Below, one piece after another: positions 15,777-24,743 of a stretch of DNA of 64,000 nucleotides (position 1 is its first letter; each line of letters opens with the position of its first letter). The DNA is taken from the NCBI RefSeq assembly GCF_037023755.1, contig NZ_CP146100.1, positions 6,540,501 through 6,604,500 on the forward strand, given 5' to 3'. The DNA comes from Saccharopolyspora sp. SCSIO 74807 (GTDB taxonomy: Bacteria > Actinomycetota > Actinomycetes > Mycobacteriales > Pseudonocardiaceae). The notes beneath the pieces were generated by a model. It searched no databases and was not told where the DNA came from. It was given only the letters and a program-made list of their open reading frames with translations. The position numbers were made by a program, and so were the translations under genes.

Positions 15777-17384
15777 TTGAAACCGCACGACATGGGTGTT
15801 CTCTTCGACGAGTGCGCGGACCGGCGCGACTCACCGCGGGTGCACCTGGACCGCCCGTTCGACATCGCACCGCAGGGCGGTACCTGCTACGAAGCCCCGG
15901 ACCTGGCCGTCCTGGTGCGGCAGGCCGCGGGCTGGCTGGCGGCCGCCGGGGCGGGCCGCGGCGATCGGGTGGCGATCGTCAAGGAGAACCACTGGGACTA
16001 CGACCTGCTGGCCTGCGCGGCGATCCGGCTGGGTGCCGTTCCCGCGCAGCTTTCCGCGCAGCTGCCGCCGGATTCGGTGGAGTTGTTGCTCAAACGGCTC
16101 GAACCGGCGGTGCTGGTGAGCACCTCCGCGGTGCTCGGGGCCGCCGGTGCGCAGGGCACGGACTTGGTCGCGTTCGCCCGCAGCACCGTCGTGCTGGACG
16201 GGGACGATCCGGGCGCGGCGGTTCCGGGAACGGCGAGCTTGTCCGAACTGCACGGCCAGGACGCCCCCGCGCCGCGCCGCCGCGACGGGGACGCACCGCT
16301 GGTCATCAACCACACCTCCGGGACGACCGGAGTACCGAAGCTGGTGGTGCATTCCACTCGCACGATCGTCGGTGAATTGGCGCGGTTCGAGGCCATGCCG
16401 CTGCCGAAGATCGGTGTGGGCCGGGACGACACGGTGCTCAACGCCAATTCCTTCGCCCACGGGCGCACGTTCTGCTGGACCGGGGTGGTGATGAGCATGG
16501 CGCCGCGCGAGCTCGTGGTGCTCGGCGACCAGGACCCGGACCGCGCGGACCCGCTGCTGCGCGCGCATCCGCCGACCATCGTCGAGGCGCTGCCCTCGAC
16601 CTACGTCCGCTTCCGCCCGCTGACCGACCGATTGGACAACCCGTTCCGCAGGACACGGTTGTTCATCAGCACTTACGACGCGGTGCACCCGCCGACCATC
16701 CGCGCCTACCTCGGTGCGACCGCGCGACGTGGTCCGGTGTGGATGCAGGGGTGGGGGCAGACGGAGACGGGACCGTTGACGTTCCGGTTCCACACCCGCC
16801 GTTCGCTGCACGATTCCCCGGGCTGCGGCAAGACCCGGGACGTGGGCAGGCCGGTTCCGTTCAAGACGCGGCTGCGTGTTGTCGACCCGGACACCTTCGA
16901 GCCGGTGCGGCGCGGGCGGCCCGGCCTCGTGCTGGCGCGCACCGCAGCCCGCTGCCAGGACTACGCGGGGGAATCCGGGCGCTGGGCCGCGAAGCGGCAC
17001 GGCGACTGGTGGAACACCGGCGACATCGGGATGCGCACCCGCACCGGGTCCGTGCTGCTGCTGGATCGGGAGGTCGACCGGGTTCCGGAGCTGAGCTGCC
17101 TGGAAACCGAAGACGTGCTGGAGGACCGGCTACCGGTCGCGCAGGAGTGCGTCGTGCTCGGCAGGCCCGACGCACCGCCGCTTCCCGTGGTGGTCACCGT
17201 GGACGGACGGCTTTCCGGCGCCGCGTGGCGGCGTGCGACCCGTGGCCTGCCGCCGATGCAGGAGCCGGTCGCGTTGACCTGGGACCGCGTTCCGCGCACC
17301 GGCACCGGCAAGGTGCGCAGGCTGGAACTGCTCGAACAGCTCACCGGCAGCACCGACACGGCCGGTTCGGGCAGGTGGACCTAG
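15777..17384 (+). CDS. AMP-forming acyl-CoA synthetase/ligase with unusual C-terminal core
   Basis: The protein is 535 residues. The P-loop INHTSGTTGVPKLVVHS (near residue 180), WGQTETGP (near 325) and NTGDIG (near 415) are standard, and a C-terminal Lys occurs in GTGKVRRLEL. The usual hinge motif (GR-x-x-D-x-I-K) is replaced by LLDREVDRVPELSCLETEDV, so the C-terminal domain is divergent. TTG 15777 is the likely start because AAGGAA lies 7 bases upstream; ATG 15792 is the alternative. It should adenylate a carboxylic acid and pass it to CoA or another acceptor. A gap of 37 bases separates it from the FAD gene. Confidence 0.83.
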   Translation: MKPHDMGVLFDECADRRDSPRVHLDRPFDIAPQGGTCYEAPDLAVLVRQAAGWLAAAGAGRGDRVAIVKENHWDYDLLACAAIRLGAVPAQLSAQLPPDSVELLLKRLEPAVLVSTSAVLGAAGAQGTDLVAFARSTVVLDGDDPGAAVPGTASLSELHGQDAPAPRRRDGDAPLVINHTSGTTGVPKLVVHSTRTIVGELARFEAMPLPKIGVGRDDTVLNANSFAHGRTFCWTGVVMSMAPRELVVLGDQDPDRADPLLRAHPPTIVEALPSTYVRFRPLTDRLDNPFRRTRLFISTYDAVHPPTIRAYLGATARRGPVWMQGWGQTETGPLTFRFHTRRSLHDSPGCGKTRDVGRPVPFKTRLRVVDPDTFEPVRRGRPGLVLARTAARCQDYAGESGRWAAKRHGDWWNTGDIGMRTRTGSVLLLDREVDRVPELSCLETEDVLEDRLPVAQECVVLGRPDAPPLPVVVTVDGRLSGAAWRRATRGLPPMQEPVALTWDRVPRTGTGKVRRLELLEQLTGSTDTAGSGRWT

Positions 17385-17386
17385 CG

Positions 17387-18175
17387 ATGACGATCTCGGA
17401 GTCCTACGTCTTCGGCGAACAGCACCGCACCGAGCAGCATCGGCTGCTGGCGCGGGCGCACGACCCGATGACCTCGGACCGCCTCGCCTCGACCGGTGTC
17501 ACCGACGGTTGGGACTGCCTGGACGTGGGCTGCGGCGGCGGCAGTATCGCGCTGTGGCTGGCCGAGCGCGTCGCTCCGACCGGGACGGTGCTGGCCACCG
17601 ACATCCGCCCTGGCCCGCTCGAATCGCGCCCGGGGCTGCGCGTCGCGACCCATGACGTGGCCGTGGATCCGTTGCCGGAGGCCGGTTTCGATCTGATCGT
17701 GGCCCGCTTGGTGCTGCGCCACCTGCCGAAGCGGCAGCAGGTGCTGAACAAGCTGGTGCGCATGTTGAAACCGGGCGGCTGGTTGCAGGTCGACGAGTTC
17801 GACACCTCGTACGAGCCGCTGCTGCTGGCCCCGGACGAGCCCGCCGCGCGGCTGTACGAGAAGTTCCTCGCCGCCAAGGAATTCGTGATGCGTTCGTCCG
17901 GTGTGGACCCGAAGTGCGGGCGGCGGATCGCGGCGGCGATGCGGGAAGCCGGTTTGGTCGGCATCGACCCGCAGCCGTACGTCCAGGTCCGCCGACCGGG
18001 TTCCGCCGACCTGGAGCTGCTGGCGAACCACACCAGGCAGCTGCGCGACGGGCTGCTCGCGGCAGGAATGTCCGAGGACGAGCTCGACGAGTTGCGGGAT
18101 CTGGTGCGTGCGCCGGACTTCCGGGCATCGTCCAGCGTGATGTACTCGGTGCACGGGCGGAAGGTGCACGCATGA
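17387..18175 (+). CDS. Class I SAM-dependent methyltransferase
   Basis: The protein is 262 residues. Motif I is CLDVGCGGGSIALWLAER (near residue 45), an acidic residue ends the second strand (ATDIRPG), and the post-motif FDLIVARLVLRHLPKRQQVL (near 100) belongs to small-molecule methyltransferases. The C-terminal half is helical. It probably methylates an O, N or C atom of the cluster product. ATG 17387 comes 3 bases after the ligase stop, and its stop overlaps the CoA-transferase start. Confidence 0.87.
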   Translation: MTISESYVFGEQHRTEQHRLLARAHDPMTSDRLASTGVTDGWDCLDVGCGGGSIALWLAERVAPTGTVLATDIRPGPLESRPGLRVATHDVAVDPLPEAGFDLIVARLVLRHLPKRQQVLNKLVRMLKPGGWLQVDEFDTSYEPLLLAPDEPAARLYEKFLAAKEFVMRSSGVDPKCGRRIAAAMREAGLVGIDPQPYVQVRRPGSADLELLANHTRQLRDGLLAAGMSEDELDELRDLVRAPDFRASSSVMYSVHGRKVHA

Positions 18176-19773
18176 GCGCGCCGCCGACGGCTCCCGACGT
18201 CGCGTCGGCCGTGGCGGCGGGACAGCTGGACGCACTCGGACTGTCCGATCCGGACGTGGAATGCGTGGTGGATTGGTCCGGCCCGGTTCAACTGCCGTTG
18301 CACGACGAAGCATCGGTGCAAGCCGCCTGCGGGATCATGCACGTGCATGGCCGTGCCGCGGGACGCCCGGTGCCGCTGGCGGTCGACTACGCCTCGACCG
18401 TGGCCGGAGTCCTTGCCGCACAAGGAGTTCTGGCCGCCGCGATCGCCCGGGCACGCGGCGCTCGGGTGAACTCGGTGCGCACTTCCGTCGCGCAAGCGGC
18501 GCTGCTGAGCGTGCAGCAATACCTGGCCGCCGCCACGGCAGACGACCCGCCCGAGGAGGTTCGGGCCGGTCTGCGCCCTCCGTTCACGACAGCGGACGGT
18601 GTGCGAATCGAGGTGGAGACGCTCAACGCCGAGGCCTGGCAGCGGTTCTGGCGCGCACTCGGCGCCGCGGACTCCGCGATCGCCCGAGGCTGGTGGCCGT
18701 TCCAGCAACGCTTCGCCACCGCCACCTGCGGCCTTCCCGCGGCACTGCACGATGCCGTGGGTGCCGCCACGCACGCCGAAATCCGCACGGCTGCCGGGAA
18801 AACGGGGATCAGCGTGCTCCCGGTCCGCGACGAACCCACCGGCCCGATGGATCTGCCTGCCTGCACGCTCACCCACCTGCCGGGATCGCAGCCTCATCGG
18901 TTGCCACCTCCCGGTGCCTTGCCGCTCGACGGGATCGTGGTGGTCGAGTCGACCCGCCGGGTGCAGGGACCGGCCGCCGGGCACGTGCTGCGGATGCTGG
19001 GCGCGGACGTGGTGCGCATCGAGCCACCGGGCGGCGATCCGATGCGCGGGGTTCCGCCGATGGTGCGCGATCGATCCGCCCGGTACTTGGCGTTGAACGC
19101 CGGAAAGCGCGTGGTCGAACTGGACCTGAAGACTCCGGGCGGATGCCGCGGGCTGCGCGAGCTCGTCGCGGAGGCGGACGTGTTCTTGCACAACTGGGCT
19201 CCCGGAAAAGCAGCGCAGCTCGGGCTCGACGCGCAAGACCTCGCGAGCAGCAGCCCCGGGCTCGTCTACGCGTGGGCCTCCGGATGGGGCTCGGCGATGG
19301 GCACGGATCCACCGCTCGGCACGGATTTCCTGGTGCAAGCCCACAGCGGCCTGGCCGCCGCGATCTCGAAACCGGCGGCGCCGTCGTTGATGACGCTGAC
19401 CGACGTGCTGGGTGGCCTGGTGTGCGCGCAGGGAGTGCTGGCCGCACTGCTGCGGCGGCTGCGCACCGGCTCAGGGTCCAGAGTGGACACTTCGCTGCTG
19501 TCCGCGGCCGGAGTCGTGCCGCGGCACCGCACCGATCGTCGTCTGCATCGGACCCGAGATGGTTTCTCCGTGCTCCCCGAAGGATCCACCTCGGACTTCG
19601 CGGACCGGCGGGAGATGCCGACGGAAGCACTGGTTTCCCGCTGCGCCGATGCAGGTCCGCCCGTGGCGCCGGTGTGCACGGATCTCGCGGAACTCGCGGC
19701 CGATCCACGATTCCGCCACGCGCTCGGCCACGACGGCCACACCTACGTCCGCACCCCCTGGGAGTTCTCGTGA
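18172..19773 (+). CDS. Double CaiB/BaiF-type (family III) CoA-transferase with truncated first half
   Basis: The protein is 533 residues against about 400 for a single family member. Residues 1-235 look like the second part of a CaiB protein: the active-site aspartate loop GRPVPLAVDYASTVAG near residue 80 and the small domain after it, but no N-terminal Rossmann half. Residues 240-533 restart with a proper N-terminus (LDGIVVVESTRRVQGPAAG), GADVVRIEPPGGDPMRG, and a second Asp loop PSLMTLTDVLGGL. Family III enzymes transfer CoA between acids or racemise 2-methylacyl-CoA. DddD is a known fused example. It probably works with the two neighbouring ligases. Confidence 0.8.
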   Translation: MSAPPTAPDVASAVAAGQLDALGLSDPDVECVVDWSGPVQLPLHDEASVQAACGIMHVHGRAAGRPVPLAVDYASTVAGVLAAQGVLAAAIARARGARVNSVRTSVAQAALLSVQQYLAAATADDPPEEVRAGLRPPFTTADGVRIEVETLNAEAWQRFWRALGAADSAIARGWWPFQQRFATATCGLPAALHDAVGAATHAEIRTAAGKTGISVLPVRDEPTGPMDLPACTLTHLPGSQPHRLPPPGALPLDGIVVVESTRRVQGPAAGHVLRMLGADVVRIEPPGGDPMRGVPPMVRDRSARYLALNAGKRVVELDLKTPGGCRGLRELVAEADVFLHNWAPGKAAQLGLDAQDLASSSPGLVYAWASGWGSAMGTDPPLGTDFLVQAHSGLAAAISKPAAPSLMTLTDVLGGLVCAQGVLAALLRRLRTGSGSRVDTSLLSAAGVVPRHRTDRRLHRTRDGFSVLPEGSTSDFADRREMPTEALVSRCADAGPPVAPVCTDLAELAADPRFRHALGHDGHTYVRTPWEFS

Positions 19774-21377
19774 CCTGGACATCGCGCAGCGGCACGGAGA
19801 TCCGCGACCTCGTACCGCCCGAAGCACGCCGCCGGTGGGTCCGCGATGGCCACTGCCCCGGCCGCGACCTCTACACGCTGTTCCGCGCGCGGGTCGACGC
19901 ACACCCGCGGCGCGAAGCGGTCATCGACGACGAGCGCACCCTCGACTACGCCGCGCTGGACCGGGAAGTGCGCCGCATCGCCTCGGCGCTGACGGCCGCG
20001 GGCGTGCGGGACCGCGACATCGTCGGCATCCGGCTGCCCAACGGCTGGCGCGCAGTGGTGACCGAACTCGCGGTCGCCGCGATCGGCGCGGTGGCGCTGC
20101 CCTACCCCGCGGGCCGCGGAATCCGCGACACCGCGGCACTGCTCGGGAAATCCCGCGCCGCAGCGGCCGTGTTCGGGTCCACTTCGGACGCCGACGGAAC
20201 CACCTGCCTGCCGGACCTGCGGGTGCTGCGGACCTTCGGCGCGGGCGAGGACGGCCCGAGGTCGCTGGACACCGCACCCGCCGGTGCCTGGCAACCGCCC
20301 GCGATCGATTCCGAGGCACCGGTCCGGATCCTGGTCACCTCCGGGTCCGAAGCCGAACCGAAGATGATCGCGTACTCGCACGACGCGATGGCCGGTGGCC
20401 GCGCCAACTACGTCCGGGCGCTGCACGACGGCTCCGACCCGGTCCGCGCGTTGATGATGATGCCGCTGTCCTCCTCGTACGGTTCCTGCGCGACGCACGT
20501 GAGCATCGCAGCGCTCGGCTCGACGCTGGTGCTCATGGACCGCTTCGACCCGGTGACCGCGCTGCGGCTGGTGCGCGAGCACCGTCCGACGCACTTGTTC
20601 GGCGTACCGACCATGCTGCGCCGCCTGGCCGAGCACCCGCCGGGCCCGGACGAGGACAACACGTGCCTGCGCACCGTCGTTTCCAGCTCGGCGCCGCTTT
20701 CGGAAGTCACCGCCGACGCGTGCGCGCGACGCCTGCGAGCCCGCGTGATCAGCGTCTACGGCTCCTCGGACGGCATCAACTGCCACACCGCGCGCACCGG
20801 CCTCGACGGCAGCGCGGGCCTGCCCGATCCGGCGGTCGCGCAGCTGCGGATCATCGCCCCGGACGGTCGCCCGCTGCCGCCGGGCGAGCCGGGTGAGATC
20901 TGCGCGCGCGGGCCGATGACCCCGCTGAGCTACGTCGCCGCACCCGACCTCGACGCCCGCTACCGCACCCGCGACGGGTGGGTGCGCAGCGGCGACCGGG
21001 GCGTCCTCGACGGGCAGGGCAGGCTGCACGTGCTGGGCCGGCTCAAGCAGGTCGTGGTCCGCGGCGGCCACAACATCAGCCCGGCCGAGGTGGAGCTGGA
21101 GATCCGCGCGCACCCGGCGATCGTCGACGTCGCCTGCGTCGCCGTGCCGGACGACGACCTGGGTGAACGGTTGTGCGCGTGCGTGAGCCTCGCCGCAGGC
21201 TCGGCCGAACTGCAGCTGCCCGCGCTCACCGCGTTCCTGCAGGCCCGGGGGCTGGAGCGGCGGAAGCTGCCGGAAGCGTTGGTGGTGCTCCCGGAGTTGC
21301 CGCTGGCCCCCACCGGCAAGGTCTGCCGCCGCACGGTCACCGCGATCGCGGTGCACCGGGCGGTGCCGGTTCCGTGA
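19770..21377 (+). CDS. AMP-forming acyl-CoA synthetase, cyclohexanecarboxylate/aryl-acid ligase type
   Basis: The protein is 535 residues. The P-loop is ILVTSGSEAEPKMIAYSH (near residue 180), with Ala-Glu instead of the usual Thr-Gly, as in some cyclic-acid ligases. Other motifs are VYGSSDG (near 330), RSGDRG and GRLKQVVVRGGHNISPAEVE (near 425), and the C-terminal Lys is in PTGKVCRR. GTG 19770 overlaps the stop of the CoA-transferase gene (GTGA). It ends the operon. The substrate is probably a cyclic or aromatic carboxylic acid; two ligases in one operon suggest two acids or a two-step activation. Confidence 0.85.
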   Translation: MTWTSRSGTEIRDLVPPEARRRWVRDGHCPGRDLYTLFRARVDAHPRREAVIDDERTLDYAALDREVRRIASALTAAGVRDRDIVGIRLPNGWRAVVTELAVAAIGAVALPYPAGRGIRDTAALLGKSRAAAAVFGSTSDADGTTCLPDLRVLRTFGAGEDGPRSLDTAPAGAWQPPAIDSEAPVRILVTSGSEAEPKMIAYSHDAMAGGRANYVRALHDGSDPVRALMMMPLSSSYGSCATHVSIAALGSTLVLMDRFDPVTALRLVREHRPTHLFGVPTMLRRLAEHPPGPDEDNTCLRTVVSSSAPLSEVTADACARRLRARVISVYGSSDGINCHTARTGLDGSAGLPDPAVAQLRIIAPDGRPLPPGEPGEICARGPMTPLSYVAAPDLDARYRTRDGWVRSGDRGVLDGQGRLHVLGRLKQVVVRGGHNISPAEVELEIRAHPAIVDVACVAVPDDDLGERLCACVSLAAGSAELQLPALTAFLQARGLERRKLPEALVVLPELPLAPTGKVCRRTVTAIAVHRAVPVP

Positions 21378-21491
21378 TTCGCCGCGCTCGCCTCGGAACC
21401 GCGGGCACGCCACTCGATCAGCCGGGATCGCGCGGAGATCGTTCGCCGCAACGGATATCCGAGGAGTCGTTCACTCCGACGCTCGCGCGGG

Positions 21492-22499
21492 TCAGTACTC
21501 GGCGCGCAGAGCGGTGGTGAGCCGGTCCTTGATCGACAGCGGCGCCCAGCTCGCCCGCACGGCGTTGAGCTGCAGCCGGACCAGGTCGGCGGGAGCGAGT
21601 TCGAGTTCGGCGTGCAGCGCCAGCAGGTTGTCGGTGAGGTAGGCGCCGAAGTACGCCGGATCGTCCGAGTTCACCGTCACCGCGAGCTCCGCGGCCAGCA
21701 TCCGCCCGATCTCGTCGGCCTTCGTCCCGCCGCCGTTCACCCAGCTGTTCGACACCGGGCAGGTGGTGAACCCGGTGCCGCGCCGCTGCGCCTCGGCGAC
21801 CAGTTCCGGGGATTCCAGCACGTTGCTGCCGTGGTCGATGCGGTCCACTCCGATCTCGTGCAGGCACTGCCGGATGTGCTCGACCGAGTCCTGCTGGTCG
21901 ATGTCGCAGTGCGCGGTGAGCAGGTAGCCCTCCTGCCGCGCCCGCCGGAACACCTCGGCGAACTTGCGCGGCGGGTTCCCGCGCTCGTCGGAGTCCAGCC
22001 CCACGCCGACGATCCATTCCTTGTACGGCAACGATTCCAGCAGCGTCGCCATCGCGTAGCCGGGCTCGTGATCGCGCAGGAAGCACATCACCAGCTGCGC
22101 GTGCAGGTCGTGGCGGCGCGCGGCGTCGAGCTGCGCGCGGCGGATGCCGCGCAGCACGGTGCCGAACGGGATTCCGCGGGCGGTGTGCGCCTGCGGGTCG
22201 AAGAAGACCTCCGCGTACCGGACCCCTTCGCCCGCCGCGCGCCGCAGGTACGCGGCGGTCAGGTCGTAGAAGTCCGCCTCGGTGCGCAGCACGTCCATGC
22301 CCTCGTAGTAGCCGGTCAGGAACGAGGGCAGGTCGTGGAACCGGTAGCCGGCGCGCACCTGCTCGACGGTTTCGAACGGGAACGGGATGCCGTTGCGCTC
22401 GGCCAGCCGCAGCTTCAGCTCCGGTTCCAGGGTGCCTTCCAGGTGCACGTGCAGTTCGACTTTCGGCATCGTGCGGACGATTTCGCCGATCTCACGCAC
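21492..22499 (-). CDS. Adenine deaminase (adenosine deaminase superfamily)
   Basis: The protein is 335 residues. The zinc motif is VELHVHLEGTLEPEL near residue 15, the catalytic Glu/His regions are LTAHCDIDQQ and RIDHGSNVLE, and the final Asp pair is in NSDDPAYFGAYL. The EGTLEPEL and SDDPAYFG wording is that of the adenine deaminase branch (yeast Aah1 type) rather than classical adenosine deaminase, which has TDDP. It would convert adenine to hypoxanthine in purine salvage. GTG 22499 has a GGGAGGA site 7 bases upstream. It faces away from the monooxygenase gene. Confidence 0.85.
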   Translation of the reverse strand: MREIGEIVRTMPKVELHVHLEGTLEPELKLRLAERNGIPFPFETVEQVRAGYRFHDLPSFLTGYYEGMDVLRTEADFYDLTAAYLRRAAGEGVRYAEVFFDPQAHTARGIPFGTVLRGIRRAQLDAARRHDLHAQLVMCFLRDHEPGYAMATLLESLPYKEWIVGVGLDSDERGNPPRKFAEVFRRARQEGYLLTAHCDIDQQDSVEHIRQCLHEIGVDRIDHGSNVLESPELVAEAQRRGTGFTTCPVSNSWVNGGGTKADEIGRMLAAELAVTVNSDDPAYFGAYLTDNLLALHAELELAPADLVRLQLNAVRASWAPLSIKDRLTTALRAEY

Positions 22500-22721
22500 G
22501 CTGGGTCCTCCCTGCCGGGTGCGCCGTCACCTCCGAACGGTAATGGCTCGGTCACTCGCGGCCACTACGCCGATCAGCGGCTGCGCGAGGATCATTCAGC
22601 CCGGGCGGCGTGCTGCCTCCGGCGACGGCGCCTTATCAGGATGTGACAACGGCGGTTCCCTCCGCTGTCCCGCGGCGGCCATCATCTGGGTGTCGTGACC
22701 GGCCGAAACCGAGGAGCCCGC

Positions 22722-23048
22722 GTGATCTTCATCGTCGTCAAGTTCAGCATCCGCCCCGACCGCGCGGAGGAATGGCTCACGCTGGTCGACGAGTTCACGC
22801 AGGCCACCCGCGCCGAACCGGGCAACCTGTTCTTCGACTGGGCGCGCAGCGTGGACGACCCGAACACCTTCGTGCTCACCGAAGGTTTCGCCTCGCAGGA
22901 GGCGGGCTCGGAGCACGTCAATTCGGAGCACTTCAAGACCGCGATGTCCTGGATCCCGGACGTGATCACGAAGACCCCGGACATCATCAACACCGAGGTG
23001 CCGGGCGAGGGCTGGTCGAAGATGGGCGAGCTGGAGCCCCGCGGGTGA
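22722..23048 (+). CDS. Antibiotic biosynthesis monooxygenase (ABM) domain protein
   Basis: The protein is 108 residues with a single dimeric alpha/beta-barrel ABM domain: IFIVVKFSIRPDRAEEWL at the N-terminus, then FFDWARSVDDPNTFVLTEGF and HVNSEHF. Proteins of this YgiN-like size act as cofactor-free quinol monooxygenases or detoxifying enzymes; the exact reaction is unknown here. GTG 22722 is chosen because GAGGAG lies 5 bases upstream. A terminator follows. Confidence 0.85.
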   Translation: MIFIVVKFSIRPDRAEEWLTLVDEFTQATRAEPGNLFFDWARSVDDPNTFVLTEGFASQEAGSEHVNSEHFKTAMSWIPDVITKTPDIINTEVPGEGWSKMGELEPRG

Positions 23049-23097
23049 GCATCCGCCCCGCGAACCGCCGGGTCGGCTGAACGGCCTGCGCATGAGG

Positions 23098-23130
23098 AAC
23101 CCGCCGGGTGCTCGACCCGGCGGGTTTTCC
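23098..23130 (+). terminator. Rho-independent terminator between convergent ABM and CBS genes
   Basis: AACCCGCCGGGT and ACCCGGCGGGTT form a perfect 12-bp stem around loop GCTCG, followed by a short T run on the plus strand. Confidence 0.88.
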
Positions 23131-23171
23131 AACGGCCGGTCGGCCCGGCCGAAGCGGCGGTTTCCGGTGGC

Positions 23172-23588
23172 TCACGCCGTGGACAGCGTCTCCACCAGAT
23201 CCCCGACCTCGTGGTGCGGCAGTGCCTTGGCCACGTCGGACAGCGTGACCATGCCGACCAGGCGCTGCTGGTCGATCACCGGAAGCCTGCGCACCTTGTA
23301 GTGCCGCATCGTGGCCAGCACGTCCTCGGCGGTGTCGTCGGCACCCACCGTGGCGGCTTCGGCCTGGTTCAGGTCGCCCGCGGGGAAAGCGCCCGCGTCG
23401 CGGCCCTGGCTCAGCACCTTGACCACCAGGTCGCGGTCGGTGACCACGCCCTTGATCTTGTCGTCCTTGCCGCAGATCGGCAGACCCCCGACCCCGAGAT
23501 CGCCCATCATGCGCGCCGCGTCCGCGGCCGTCTGTTCCGTGTTCACGCACTTCGCGCCTGCGGTCATCATCTCGCGTGCCGTGGTCAT
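23172..23588 (-). CDS. Two-CBS-domain protein
   Basis: The protein is 138 residues made of a pair of CBS motifs and nothing else (REMMTAGAKCVNTEQTAADA...GVVTDRDLVVKVL, then TVGADDTAEDVLATMRHYKV...GMVTLSDVAKAL). Such stand-alone Bateman modules bind adenosine ligands (AMP, ATP or SAM) and occur as stress or hypoxia proteins in actinobacteria. ATG 23588 starts the conserved N-terminus. The gene stands alone, facing the terminator at 23098. Confidence 0.9.
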   Translation of the reverse strand: MTTAREMMTAGAKCVNTEQTAADAARMMGDLGVGGLPICGKDDKIKGVVTDRDLVVKVLSQGRDAGAFPAGDLNQAEAATVGADDTAEDVLATMRHYKVRRLPVIDQQRLVGMVTLSDVAKALPHHEVGDLVETLSTA

Positions 23589-23854
23589 GGTCGTGAACCT
23601 CCTGAGTCGCCACGTCGGCGTGCGGCCCCGGTCGGCCGAGGCCGCGATCTCCTCATCCCGGGTCTACCCGGGCACCGCGGCCGATACACCCGTGGGCTCG
23701 CAGCCGCGGACGCAGCTGGGCGCGGAGTTCACCGGCTGACCGCGGAAGCTCGGTGTGCCAGCCTTGAACGGCAAGCGATCTCCGCAGTCCCCCATCACCA
23801 CGGCGCGGGTGCCGCGACGAGATCGACCGAAGACACCGAGGAGCGCGACGGCCG

Positions 23855-24688
23855 ATGACCGAACGCCCGACGATCCTGCTGACCGGTGCCACCGACGGCC
23901 TCGGCCACGCGCTGGCGCAACGGCTCGCCGCCGAAGGCGCACGGCTGCTGCTGCACGGCCGCGACCCGGACAAACTCGCGTCCGTCGCAGAGCAGCTCCA
24001 CCGCGAGCACGGCGAGCGCCCGCACACCGCGGTCGCCGACATGGCCGAGCTCGCGCAGGTCCGGGAACTGGCCCAGACGGTGCGCGGCGCGACCGACCGG
24101 CTCGACGTGCTGATCAGCAACGCCGGGATCGGCGCGAGCGGACCGGGCGGGCGCGAACGGACCACCAGCGTCGACGGCCACGAGCTGCGGTTCGCGGTGA
24201 ACTACCTGGCCGGGTTCCTGCTGACGCTGGAACTGCTGCCGCTGCTGCGGGAAACCGGCCGCGCAGGCGGGCGACCGTCGCGAGTGGTCAACGTCGCCTC
24301 GGCCGGTCAGCAGGCGCTGGACTTCGACGACCTGATGCTGCGGCACGACTACCGCGGCGGCCGCGCCTACTGCCAGAGCAAGCTCGCGCAGATCATGTCC
24401 GGGTTCACCCTGGCCGAGCTGCTGCCCGCGGACGAGGTGGTGGTCAACAGCCTGCACCCGGCGACCTACATGCCGACCAAGATCGTGACCGCGGAGCGGA
24501 TCGACAGCATCGAGGACGGCGTGCGGGCCACCCGCAGGCTCGCGGTGGACGGCGAACTCGCCGGGGTCACCGGCCGGTACTTCGACCGGACCAGCGAGTC
24601 GCGGGCGCACGAACAGGCTTACGACCCGCGGGCTCGCGCGGCGCTTTGGGAGCGGAGCCTGGAACTCACCGGGCATCCCGGCAGCTGA
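23855..24688 (+). CDS. Short-chain dehydrogenase/reductase (SDR)
   Basis: The protein is 277 residues. The cofactor motif LLTGATDGLGHALAQRL is at the N-terminus, NAG in ISNAGIG near residue 88, the catalytic Ser in NVASAGQ and the YxxxK motif in AYCQSKLAQIM near 170. The overall form (a Tyr-Cys-Gln-Ser-Lys tetrad within a 280-residue protein) resembles retinol-dehydrogenase/WW-oxidoreductase-like SDRs. The substrate is unknown. It is a single gene facing the LAL regulator, 55 bases from it. Confidence 0.87.
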   Translation: MTERPTILLTGATDGLGHALAQRLAAEGARLLLHGRDPDKLASVAEQLHREHGERPHTAVADMAELAQVRELAQTVRGATDRLDVLISNAGIGASGPGGRERTTSVDGHELRFAVNYLAGFLLTLELLPLLRETGRAGGRPSRVVNVASAGQQALDFDDLMLRHDYRGGRAYCQSKLAQIMSGFTLAELLPADEVVVNSLHPATYMPTKIVTAERIDSIEDGVRATRRLAVDGELAGVTGRYFDRTSESRAHEQAYDPRARAALWERSLELTGHPGS

Positions 24689-24743
24689 GCGCCGGTCCTC
24701 GAACTCGTTCTGCGCGGGTGGCCGGTTGGCCGCCGTCCCGTGC

